A stretch of 5,650 nt of DNA from an uncultured Campylobacter sp. (GCF_938018145.1 NZ_CALIII010000160.1:1-5650), one strand, 5' to 3'. Numbered from the stretch's first letter, positions 1-5,650 are shown. The notes: generated by a model not told the origin, from the letters alone. Translations and numbers: made by a program.

Positions 1-4
1 GTTT

Positions 5-2077
5 TTAGTAGGCATACTTAAACTCTACGTAGTAGTTTCTCTCGTCGGCGGGCTCGTATATGTCCTCTAGCTCGCTTTGATAGGAGTTGTATTTTTTGTT
101 GAATAAATTTTTAACTCCCGCAGAGACCGAAAATCCGCCTTTAAATTTATACTTCGCCCCAAGATCCACTAGCGTTCTGGATACGGTTTGCGTCTCGTAG
201 CCGGATATGTCTGTCACGCCCGAGTAGATAGCTCTTTTTAGCTTTGATAGGTATTTGACGTCAAGGAGTAAATTTAGATCCTTGATCGGCTCATAGTCGA
301 TGCTAGCGACAAATTTGCTCTTTTGCACGGTCGGCACCTCCATGCCTTTGTTGCTACCTTTTTTAAATTCGGCTTTTACGTAGGAGAAGGTCTGGCTGGT
401 TTTTAGATTGTCTAAAATTTGCTGCTCGGCGTAGAGCTCGGCTCCGTATCTCCTGACGTCGTCTAAATTTATAAAAAACCAACCGTCGATTATGCTGTTC
501 GTGAGCGTTCTGGTGTAAATTTCGTTTTTCGTATCGGTTAAAAACACGGTCGCGCTTATGAAATTATCATAGATCATATCTCTAACGCCAAGCTCGTAGG
601 TTTGGTAGGTTTCTGATTTTAGATTATTTACTACGTAGTCGGTTCTGTTTGGCTTATCTACAAACTGAACGGGCGAGGGTGAGACGAATCCGCGCTCAAA
701 TTTAAAATAAACGTTGCCGGTGTCGGAGTATTTAAAGCTAGGCGTTATCTCAAAAGCGTGGTTGTCCGAGTTTTTCTTGCCTTTAAAGGACGAATCGTTA
801 ACTCTCGTTTGGCCAGGCGTCATGGCGACGACGGAGTGTGAGCGTCTATCCATGTCGTTTCTAGCTAGCTCGAGTCTATATCCTGCGCTCAAAGAAAACT
901 GATCGGTGAAGTCGTGCTTTTCTAACACGTAAAACGAATGCGTTTTCTTTTCTACGTCAAATTTGGTCGTGACGTCGGTGCTTACAGTGATAGGGCCGCT
1001 TCTGCTCGTAAATTTCGAGAGTATAGATCTTTTGGCCTCTTGTCTTAAAAAATCGTAGCCGAATATAAAATCTCCGCTGCCGTAGCCGTATTTGCCCTTA
1101 AATTTAGCTCCGGCTTGTTTGTCGGTTAGTCCTAGCGCTCCGCTGTCGCCGTCTTTGTAGGCGCTATAGGAGTCCATGGTGAGTTTTTGATAATAAGGCG
1201 ATAGATTAAACGTCAGCTCGTCGTTTAAATTTATAGAGTAGTCGGCGTTTACGCTAACTCTTTTGTTTAGATAGTCGGTTTTACTTGATCCCGCTTGTCT
1301 TCTATCCTGCTCTAGCTGAGCTTTGTTTAGAGCGCCGGTGGTGCGGCTTTTGTCTTTAAAATAGCTTGAGTTTATAGATAGCGCCTGATCGTCCGTTATC
1401 TGATAGGTTAGGCCGCCCGAGACGTAGTCTTCTTTGGTTTTATCTCCGCGTCTATAGCCGTTTGAGTCCGATTTTTTCGCGTTTAGTTTTAAAGATAGTG
1501 CGTCGGTTACTCCGCCGCCCACGTTTAGGGCTACGTCTTTATAGGAGTAGGAAGCGAGCTTGCTAGAGACGCCCGCGTAAAATTTCTTTTTGCTCTTTTT
1601 GGTGATGATATTTATCACGCCTCCCATCGTGCCGCTGCCGTATAGCACGGTGCCGCCTCCCGGGACTATCTCTATCCTATCTACGTCCTCGATAGGTATC
1701 ATATCTACGGGGATCCTAGTAGGCGTAGTGTCGATCATGTTTAGCGCGACGCCGTCCACCATCACCTTTACGGTCGTGGTCGATCTGGCCGACGAGCTCC
1801 TCCTGGAGCCTTGTCCGCGCATATCTACGTTGTTGCCGTTTAGGCTAACGCCCGGAGCCTTTTCTAGCGCTTCTTTGATATCGCGGTATCCCCTGTCCTC
1901 TATCTCTTTGGCGGTTATTACCGTTACGTTTCTAACCTCGTCTTTTAGCGCGCTTTCAAAGCCAGTCGTGGTTATGACGGTGGCGTCTAGTCTAGTGGAG
2001 CCATCCTCTGCGGCGTATAAATTTATGCTCGCTATCAGCGAAAGCGCGATAGCTCCTTTGCTTGATTTGGTAATCAT
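5..2077 (-). CDS. TonB-dependent outer-membrane receptor, probably for a ferric siderophore or other iron chelate (distal gene of the exbBD unit)
   Basis: This is a complete 690-aa gated porin of the outer membrane, which takes up a bound ligand using energy delivered by TonB-ExbB-ExbD. Residues 1-22 look like a Sec signal peptide (basic start, hydrophobic core, likely cleavage after LYA). A TonB-box-like segment follows at about 30-37 (LDATVITT). The plug domain spans about 40-160, with DMRGQG at 85-90, VDGVALNMID at about 107-116, and a PGGG...LYGSGT...GGVINIIT block at 139-159. The rest fits a 22-strand beta-barrel: alternating residues, NLFNKKY near the C-terminus, and a terminal aromatic residue (EFKYAY). 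I saw no cysteine. The ATG is supported by AAGGAG 7 nt upstream (2085-2090). The gene starts 50 nt after exbD with no visible terminator between, so co-transcription is likely. The plug apex is rich in Arg and Ser (SRRSSSAR, 91-98), which would suit an anionic ligand; that is inference. The ligand cannot be named from sequence. The extra N-terminal signalling domain of FecA-type transducers is absent. Confidence 0.95.
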   Translation of the reverse strand: MITKSSKGAIALSLIASINLYAAEDGSTRLDATVITTTGFESALKDEVRNVTVITAKEIEDRGYRDIKEALEKAPGVSLNGNNVDMRGQGSRRSSSARSTTTVKVMVDGVALNMIDTTPTRIPVDMIPIEDVDRIEIVPGGGTVLYGSGTMGGVINIITKKSKKKFYAGVSSKLASYSYKDVALNVGGGVTDALSLKLNAKKSDSNGYRRGDKTKEDYVSGGLTYQITDDQALSINSSYFKDKSRTTGALNKAQLEQDRRQAGSSKTDYLNKRVSVNADYSINLNDELTFNLSPYYQKLTMDSYSAYKDGDSGALGLTDKQAGAKFKGKYGYGSGDFIFGYDFLRQEAKRSILSKFTSRSGPITVSTDVTTKFDVEKKTHSFYVLEKHDFTDQFSLSAGYRLELARNDMDRRSHSVVAMTPGQTRVNDSSFKGKKNSDNHAFEITPSFKYSDTGNVYFKFERGFVSPSPVQFVDKPNRTDYVVNNLKSETYQTYELGVRDMIYDNFISATVFLTDTKNEIYTRTLTNSIIDGWFFINLDDVRRYGAELYAEQQILDNLKTSQTFSYVKAEFKKGSNKGMEVPTVQKSKFVASIDYEPIKDLNLLLDVKYLSKLKRAIYSGVTDISGYETQTVSRTLVDLGAKYKFKGGFSVSAGVKNLFNKKYNSYQSELEDIYEPADERNYYVEFKYAY

Positions 2078-2124
2078 AGTTGTTCTCCTTGGTTAAATTT
2101 ACAGGGAGATAAAACAAGGCTCAT
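2074..2124 (-). CDS. possible 16-aa leader or coupling peptide between exbD and the receptor gene
   Basis: A 16-codon ORF (MSLVLSPCKFNQGEQL) fills the gap between exbD and the downstream receptor gene. Its ATG lies 3 nt after the exbD stop codon. AGGA (2131-2134), inside the last codons of exbD, sits 6 nt upstream of the ATG. Its TGA stop overlaps the receptor start as ATGA, the usual arrangement for translational coupling. These positions are read directly from the sequence. That the peptide is made, or that it passes ribosomes to the receptor start, is inference. The receptor has its own good SD (AAGGAG) within this ORF and may not need coupling. An ORF this short can easily arise by chance, and it resembles no family I know. 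Confidence 0.3.
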   Translation of the reverse strand: MSLVLSPCKFNQGEQL

Positions 2125-2127
2125 TTT

Positions 2128-2550
2128 CTATCCTTTCGGCTTTTTCTTGATATTTAGCTCGACGTTTTGCGTGCCGTTATCTTTTAAAATAGAGATCAAA
2201 TTTACGACCTCGCCGTAGTTTATAGCCTCATCTGCGTTTAGTTTGACGCTCTCTTTTTGCTTTGGGGTTAAATTTGCGATTTGAGCGGCTAGATCTGCTA
2301 AATTTAAGCTTTTTTGCTCGCCGCCTACGCTTAAAAGCACTTCGCCGCTAAGTAGATAAAAAACCTCGACGTTTTTGGTATCTTTTTCGTCTAAATTTGA
2401 CGCGCTTTGGGGTAGGGCGATGTCGATGTGGGCAAATTTGTTAAAAGAGGTCGTAACCATAAAAAATAGCAAAAGCACGAATATCACGTCGATCAAATTT
2501 AACATCGAGATGCCGGCGTATCTGGCCTTATCTCTGCGGACATACTTCAC
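2128..2550 (-). CDS. exbD: ExbD, biopolymer transport protein of the TonB energising complex
   Basis: ExbD works with ExbB as an inner-membrane proton channel that drives TonB, and through it the outer-membrane receptors. The protein is 140 aa from the chosen start. It has a short basic cytoplasmic N-terminus (MKYVRRDKAR), one membrane helix at about 16-35 (SMLNLIDVIFVLLLFFMVTT) and a periplasmic domain of about 100 residues ending in KKKPKG. Asp21 in the LIDV motif matches the essential membrane aspartate of the family (Asp25 in E. coli ExbD). HIDIALPQS just after the helix is also family-like. The GTG at 2550 is preferred because AAGGAG (2556-2561) lies 5 nt upstream. A longer reading from TTG at 2577 would add nine residues and has no comparable SD. 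The gene overlaps the end of exbB by 23 nt, which implies coupled translation. TolR is the main alternative; pairing with receptor genes and lack of tol neighbours favour ExbD. Confidence 0.93.
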   Translation of the reverse strand: MKYVRRDKARYAGISMLNLIDVIFVLLLFFMVTTSFNKFAHIDIALPQSASNLDEKDTKNVEVFYLLSGEVLLSVGGEQKSLNLADLAAQIANLTPKQKESVKLNADEAINYGEVVNLISILKDNGTQNVELNIKKKPKG

Positions 2551-3157
2551 AGCTTCTCCTTTCAAAACTGCGGCCAAACAGGCTCATAATGCGGTTTAGA
2601 TCGTTTAGGATGAAATCTATTTTCTTGCTAATCATGAGAAAAAATATCACGCAAGGAATCGCCACTATAAGCCCAAAAGCCGTCGTATAAAGCGCCTCGG
2701 AAATACCGACCGCAACGAGCGGAGCGTCTACTCCGCCGCTAAGTCCGCTAAAGGCCTTTATCATGCCAACTATCGTGCCAAGCAGGCCTAGCTGCGGGCT
2801 CGCGCTCGCGCAAAGCCCCAGTATCCACGTGCGCCGCTCAAGCGAGGTTAGCTGCATGGATACGGCCTCCTCGGCGATGTAGTCGATCTGCGTTTTGCTC
2901 GCGCCTTCGCCTAAATTTTCCGCGACGAAAAGCGCGGTTTTGGCAAGCGAGTTTTTGTAGCTTTTGCAAAATTCTTTGATTTTTGCGTAGTCGCCTTCTA
3001 AAATGAGATTGCAAAGCTTGATCTTAAACGAACTAGTCGCGTCTATCTCGGTAAATAAAAAATACGCTCCCTTTTCAAGAAGCACCGCAATACCGAGCAC
3101 CGAGAGGCAAAATATCGGCCACATAAATATACCGCCGACTTCTATATACTCAAACAT
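2528..3157 (-). CDS. exbB: ExbB, MotA/TolQ/ExbB-family proton channel subunit
   Basis: ExbB is the pentameric scaffold of the inner-membrane motor that uses the proton gradient to energise TonB. From the chosen start the protein is 209 aa. Three membrane helices are visible: about 10-35 (FMWPIFCLSVLGIAVLLEKG), 112-138 and 152-176. The middle helix carries the family signature LGLLGTIVGMIKAF (123-136). GISEALYTTAFGL (151-163) holds the conserved glutamate at the start of the third helix and threonines expected to line the channel. A cytoplasmic loop of about 75 residues lies between helices 1 and 2. The start is ATG at 3157, because AGGA (3163-3166) lies 5 nt upstream; an in-frame TTG at 3181 would add eight residues (IINIRIK-type) but falls inside the promoter and operator region. 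The last seven codons overlap exbD and give a CEVC tail. TolQ is the alternative, but the neighbours argue for ExbB. Confidence 0.93.
   Translation of the reverse strand: MFEYIEVGGIFMWPIFCLSVLGIAVLLEKGAYFLFTEIDATSSFKIKLCNLILEGDYAKIKEFCKSYKNSLAKTALFVAENLGEGASKTQIDYIAEEAVSMQLTSLERRTWILGLCASASPQLGLLGTIVGMIKAFSGLSGGVDAPLVAVGISEALYTTAFGLIVAIPCVIFFLMISKKIDFILNDLNRIMSLFGRSFERRSCEVCPQR
2556..2561 (-). promoter_or_regulatory. Shine-Dalgarno site fixing the GTG start of exbD
   Basis: AAGGAG on the minus strand, inside the exbB coding sequence, lies 5 nt upstream of GTG at 2550. It is the strongest reason to prefer the GTG over TTG at 2577. Confidence 0.75.
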
Positions 3158-3162
3158 TTTAA

Positions 3163-3166
3163 TCCT
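3163..3166 (-). promoter_or_regulatory. Shine-Dalgarno site fixing the exbB start
   Basis: On the minus strand AGGA is followed by 5 nt (TTAAA) and then the ATG at 3157. It decides against the upstream in-frame TTG at 3181. The first A of the site is also the last base of the Fur-like box. Confidence 0.75.
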
Positions 3167-3180
3167 AATATTAATTATCA
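3166..3180 (-). promoter_or_regulatory. Fur-like operator in front of exbB
   Basis: The minus strand reads TGATAATTAATATTA. Against the 7-1-7 Fur inverted repeat TGATAAT-n-ATTATCA it matches 12 of 14 positions, with a perfect first half. It lies about 11 nt downstream of the TATAAT and touches the exbB SD. Bound Fur-Fe could therefore block promoter clearance, and the site would also sit in the 5' leader. The match is seen directly; Fur control is inferred from family knowledge and from the gene content. Confidence 0.6.
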
Positions 3181-3190
3181 AAAGCTGTTT

Positions 3191-3196
3191 ATTATA
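3191..3196 (-). promoter_or_regulatory. -10 element of the exbB-exbD-receptor promoter
   Basis: A perfect TATAAT lies on the minus strand, about 33 nt upstream of the exbB ATG, giving an expected 5' leader of roughly 27 nt. Only a poor -35 (TTACCG with 17-nt spacing) is visible, which is common for Campylobacter sigma-70 promoters that rely on the -10 region. It lies downstream of the terminator of the preceding receptor gene, so exbBD has its own transcript start. Confidence 0.6.
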
Positions 3197-3291
3197 CCGC
3201 CGCTAACATTAATCGGTAATAAAATTTGACGAGATTTCATAGCGTTAGATAACAAAATCCAAATAACATTTCGCAGAAAAACGTAGCGCCC

Positions 3292-3326
3292 AAAAAGGCA
3301 AATTTAGGGCACAGAGCCCTAAATTT
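3292..3326 (-). terminator. intrinsic terminator of the upstream receptor gene
   Basis: On the minus strand a perfect 11-bp stem, AAATTTAGGGC paired with GCCCTAAATTT (3316-3326 with 3300-3310), closes a 5-nt loop (TCTGT). GCC and then five T residues (3292-3296) follow. It begins 6 nt after the stop codon at 3333. No T tract follows on the plus strand, so it is oriented for the receptor gene. It separates that transcript from exbBD, although read-through is possible. Confidence 0.8.
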
Positions 3327-3332
3327 AGCGGT

Positions 3333-5423
3333 TTAGTAGGTGTACTTAAACTCTACGTAGTAGTTTCGCTCGTTTGCCGGGCTATACTCGTAAATGCCGG
3401 TTTGGCTGTTTTTGCCTTGGTAGTCGTAGTATTTTTTGTTAAAGAGGTTTTTTACGCCTCCCGTTATGCCAAATCCGTTTTTAAATTTATACGAAACGCC
3501 TGCGTCCACGATGCTGCGAGATGAGATGTTGTCGTAGTTTACGTCCTTTTTCTTTGAGTAAAATTTATAGTCCGCAAACAAGTGTAAGTCGCTCACGATC
3601 TCGTAGCCCGCGCCGAATATAAATTTGTGTTTTGAGACGTAGGGCACCTCTTTGCCGGCGTTATCGCCTTTTTTGATCGTGGCGTTTACGTAGGCGTAGG
3701 ACTGGCTTAAAATCAGCCTATCAAAGAGATTTTGCCTGCTAAAAAACTCAAATCCGTAGCGTCTGGTTTTTGCGATGTTGTAGTATTTCCAAGCGTCTCC
3801 GTGGTTGGCTCCGAGCTCGGCATAGGCTATCTCGTCGCTAGTATCGGTTAAAAACACGGTAGCATTTACCGGCATGCTCGCGACGTGATCTTTTAGCCCG
3901 ATCTCGTAGGTGTTAAATTTTTCCGATTTTAGGTCGTTAAATTTGTACTGCTTGGTTACCTGATCTTTGTCGGTTAGCTGAGAAGGCGAGGGCGAGATGT
4001 AGCCGCGCTCAAATTTAAAATATACGTTTCCGGTGTCGGAGTATCTGAAATTTGGCGTAAACTCAAACGCGTGGTTGTCGATATCTCTGCCGTCGCTTAT
4101 GGCGTTGTAGCTAGTCATCGGAGGAAAAGGCATGCCGTTTCTAAAGCCCTTCATATCTGAAACCCTGCTAGCCTCGTACTGCGCGCGCTCAAATCTATAC
4201 CCAAGGCTTAGATCAAAAACCTGCGTAAATTTATGCTTTTCCATAAAATAAAGCGCGTGCGTGGTCTTTTCTAGATCTAGCGTCGTATCGTGCTTCATAC
4301 TCATCACTGGCGACATTTTCACGGCGTAGTGCGACTCTCTTTCGCCCTTGTTTTGCTCGTAGTCGTAGCCGAAGATAAACTCGCCGCTGCCGTAGTCGAG
4401 CTTGTTTTTAAAATTTACGCCGTATTTTTTATCGCCGAAAAGCCCCTCCATCGGATAGCGCACGCCGCGAGCCGACTCGGTCGATGAGGTTTTGATTTTG
4501 ATTTTTTGATAATACGGCATCAAATTTACCGAGTAAAAGTCGTTAAATTTGCCCTCGTAAACGGCGCTAACGTCGATTTTCTCGTTTTCAAAAAGCTTTG
4601 TTAGGCCGTTATTTGCGTTTTGCCTGCGGTTTTGCGAGACTTGATCTTGGGTTAGGGTGCCCGGATCGTTTCTTTTTGATTTAAATATACTAGGCGTCAA
4701 ATTTAGCGAGTGGGAGTCGTTAAATTTGTAGTTTAGTCCGCCGCTTAGATAGTATCCGCGTTCCTTGTAGTCGTGTCTGTAGCCTTTTTGACCGAACGCT
4801 TTGCCGCTAAATTTTAAAAACAGATCCTCGCTCACGTTTCCGCCGACGGTGGCTGCGGCGTCGCGGTAGCTATACGAGCCTATCTTGGAGCTCACGTTTG
4901 CGAAAAAATCTCGCGGCTTTTGCTTGGTGATGATATTTACCACGCCGCCTCTAGTGCCGCTGCCGTATAGCACGGCTCCGCCTCCCGGCATCACTTCGAC
5001 CTGCTCGACGTCCTCGATCGCGATCATCTCAAGCGGTATGATGCCGTGCGCTGCATCGACCATATTTATCGGCACTCCGTTTAGCATGATTTTTACGGCC
5101 ATAGTTGGCGTCGCGCCGTCTCCGCGCATGCCTTGTCCGCGCATATCTATGTTTTCGCCTAGGCTTGAGGTGCTGACGAAATCGACGCTAGGGATCTTTT
5201 CTACGAGCTCTTTTACCGAGCGGTAGCCGTAGGCCTCGATGTCTGTTTTGGTTACGACGAATATATTTCTAGTCTCTTCTTTTAACGCGCTTTCAAAACC
5301 AGTCGCCGTTACTATGGCGGCGTCAAGCGTGACGTTTTGGGTTTGCGCGTTTAGGCTTGCGGCCGCGGCTAGCGACAAAAGTATAAATTTACCGCCTTGC
5401 GCGCCTAATCTTTTTTTGCTCAT
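3333..5423 (-). CDS. TonB-dependent outer-membrane receptor, paralogue of the downstream receptor; ligand unknown, iron chelate likely
   Basis: This is a 696-aa ligand-gated outer-membrane porin driven by TonB. Residues 1-26 form a signal peptide (MSKKR start, FILLSLAAAASLNA, cleavage after LNA). A TonB-box-like segment lies at about 33-40 (LDAAIVTA). The plug spans about 42-167, with DMRGQG at 93-98 and PGGG...LYGSGT...GGVVNIIT at 146-166. A beta-barrel follows, ending in GVKNLFNKKY and the terminal EFKYTY. I saw no cysteine. The start at 5423 is chosen for its AAGGGAG SD 5 nt upstream; an in-frame ATG at 5447 would add eight residues but has no SD and lies in the promoter. The gene has its own promoter region and a terminator, so it appears monocistronic. 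Compared with its paralogue the plug apex is Met-containing (MRGDGATPTM, 99-108), and two loops are rich in Met (KMSPVMSMKH at about 368; NGMPFPPM at about 427), so the ligand probably differs. Similarity to CfrA/FepA-like receptors is general only. Confidence 0.94.
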   Translation of the reverse strand: MSKKRLGAQGGKFILLSLAAAASLNAQTQNVTLDAAIVTATGFESALKEETRNIFVVTKTDIEAYGYRSVKELVEKIPSVDFVSTSSLGENIDMRGQGMRGDGATPTMAVKIMLNGVPINMVDAAHGIIPLEMIAIEDVEQVEVMPGGGAVLYGSGTRGGVVNIITKQKPRDFFANVSSKIGSYSYRDAAATVGGNVSEDLFLKFSGKAFGQKGYRHDYKERGYYLSGGLNYKFNDSHSLNLTPSIFKSKRNDPGTLTQDQVSQNRRQNANNGLTKLFENEKIDVSAVYEGKFNDFYSVNLMPYYQKIKIKTSSTESARGVRYPMEGLFGDKKYGVNFKNKLDYGSGEFIFGYDYEQNKGERESHYAVKMSPVMSMKHDTTLDLEKTTHALYFMEKHKFTQVFDLSLGYRFERAQYEASRVSDMKGFRNGMPFPPMTSYNAISDGRDIDNHAFEFTPNFRYSDTGNVYFKFERGYISPSPSQLTDKDQVTKQYKFNDLKSEKFNTYEIGLKDHVASMPVNATVFLTDTSDEIAYAELGANHGDAWKYYNIAKTRRYGFEFFSRQNLFDRLILSQSYAYVNATIKKGDNAGKEVPYVSKHKFIFGAGYEIVSDLHLFADYKFYSKKKDVNYDNISSRSIVDAGVSYKFKNGFGITGGVKNLFNKKYYDYQGKNSQTGIYEYSPANERNYYVEFKYTY

Positions 5424-5428
5424 TTTAA

Positions 5429-5435
5429 CTCCCTT
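5429..5435 (-). promoter_or_regulatory. Shine-Dalgarno site fixing the upstream receptor start
   Basis: AAGGGAG on the minus strand lies 5 nt before the ATG at 5423. It favours the 696-aa protein, whose MSKKR start is a normal signal-peptide n-region, over the in-frame ATG at 5447. Confidence 0.75.
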
Positions 5436-5437
5436 CG

Positions 5438-5466
5438 ATTTTATCATAATTAATAATAAAAATCAA
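5438..5466 (-). promoter_or_regulatory. candidate promoter of the upstream receptor gene
   Basis: On the minus strand TTGATT (5461-5466), a 17-nt spacer and TAAAAT (5438-5443) preceded by TGA form a sigma-70-like promoter with an extended -10. The weakness is that transcription would begin only about 8-12 nt before the ATG at 5423, cutting into or just sparing the SD. An alternative is TATAAA at 5482-5487, which would give a leader of about 50 nt. Both can be seen; which one is used cannot be told from sequence. Confidence 0.4.
5444..5458 (-). promoter_or_regulatory. Fur-like operator in front of the upstream receptor gene
   Basis: The minus strand reads TATTATTAATTATGA, matching the 7-1-7 Fur repeat at 10 of 14 positions, 6 of 7 in the promoter-proximal half. 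It fits exactly within the spacer of the candidate TTGATT/TAAAAT promoter. The region is very AT-rich, so a match of this quality could be chance. The similar box in front of exbB supports shared iron control. Confidence 0.4.
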
Positions 5467-5490
5467 TTTATGTAAGTTTAATTTATAAAA

Positions 5491-5650
5491 TAGAAATTCG
5501 AGTGGGATTTCGGGTTTAAATTTGCAGACGATTTTGAGCGTTTAAATCGTAAAATTTAAAGAACAAATTTTAAAGGCTTTAAAAATAAATTTGATGCGAG
5601 GTAAAGCTTGGAAGGGTTTAAATTTGAGGGTTAAATTTGGCGTAAAAACA
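5491..5650. other. AT-rich stretch at the window edge with no gene seen
   Basis: I find no convincing coding region on either strand here. The stretch is dominated by AAATTT and TTTAAA words and carries degenerate repeats. It may extend into the upstream region or 3' end of a neighbour outside the window. No tRNA, hairpin terminator or second divergent promoter could be supported. Confidence 0.6.
5512..5640. repeat. degenerate short repeats built on GGGTTTAAATTTG
   Basis: GGGTTTAAATTTG occurs exactly at 5512-5524 and 5614-5626, and a one-base-shorter copy (GGGTTAAATTTG) starts at 5628. Six AAATTT hexamers fall within about 120 nt. Spacing is irregular, so this is not a CRISPR or clear iteron array. 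It may only reflect the genome-wide AAATTT bias. Confidence 0.4.

Noticed and set aside
1590..2096. 168-aa plus-strand open frame
   Set aside because: It is antisense to the signal peptide and plug of the downstream receptor. A similar antisense frame occurs at 4885-5226 because the plug itself is conserved. No plausible SD or family match.
3158..3181. Longer exbB from the TTG at 3181
   Set aside because: It would translate the Fur-like box and lacks an SD, while the ATG at 3157 has AGGA at the right distance and fits the family N-terminus.
2375..3206. Plus-strand open frames of 74 and 67 aa
   Set aside because: They lie antisense to exbD and exbB, whose family motifs are clear on the minus strand.
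3196..3216. Imperfect dyad CCGATTAATGTTAGCGG upstream of the exbB -10
   Set aside because: Only about 10 of 16 positions pair and no regulator family is suggested by it.
3300..3326. Bidirectional terminator or riboswitch-like hairpin
   Set aside because: The T tract is present only on the minus strand, and nothing beyond the simple 11-bp hairpin suggests a ligand-binding RNA.
4885..5475. Plus-strand open frames of 113 and 78 aa
   Set aside because: Both are antisense to the N-terminal half of the upstream receptor and are shadows of its codon pattern.
5512..5640. Possible CRISPR or iteron array
   Set aside because: Only two exact 13-nt copies and one shorter one, unevenly spaced, in DNA full of AAATTT. 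No regular repeat-spacer pattern.

Overview
The window looks like part of a Campylobacter chromosome, most likely one of the higher-GC oral or intestinal species such as the rectus/showae/curvus group. This is inferred from three things: GC in the mid-40s by eye, a very high density of the palindromic hexamer AAATTT (about 46 copies in 5.65 kb), and the style of the ExbB, ExbD and receptor proteins. No species marker is present, so the assignment is only to genus level.

All genes lie on the minus strand, so the window reads right to left. From about 5424 to 5650 there is an AT-rich stretch without a gene. It carries the promoter region and a Fur-like operator for the first receptor gene. That gene (5423 to 3333, 696 aa) encodes a TonB-dependent outer-membrane receptor and is closed by a strong intrinsic terminator (3326 to 3292). 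A new promoter follows, with a perfect TATAAT at 3191-3196 and a second, better Fur-like box that runs into the ribosome binding site. It drives a compact unit: exbB (3157-2528), exbD (2550-2128, overlapping exbB by 23 nt), a possible 16-codon bridging ORF, and a second TonB-dependent receptor (2077-5, 690 aa). The second receptor is complete; its stop codon lies 4 nt from the window edge.

Together the genes describe a metal-chelate (most likely iron) uptake locus. Two paralogous outer-membrane gates bind external ligands. ExbB and ExbD form the inner-membrane proton channel that powers them through TonB. No tonB gene and no periplasmic or ABC importer gene is present, so those partners must be encoded elsewhere. 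The two receptors share nearly identical plug, strand and C-terminal blocks but differ in the plug apex and surface loops, which suggests duplication followed by divergence of ligand specificity.

I see no CRISPR array, mobile element, RNA gene or clearly novel system. The points most worth a second look are the small bridging ORF, the overlap of the Fur-like boxes with promoter and SD elements, the divergent ligand-facing surfaces of the two receptors, and the long direct repeats the paralogues create around exbBD.
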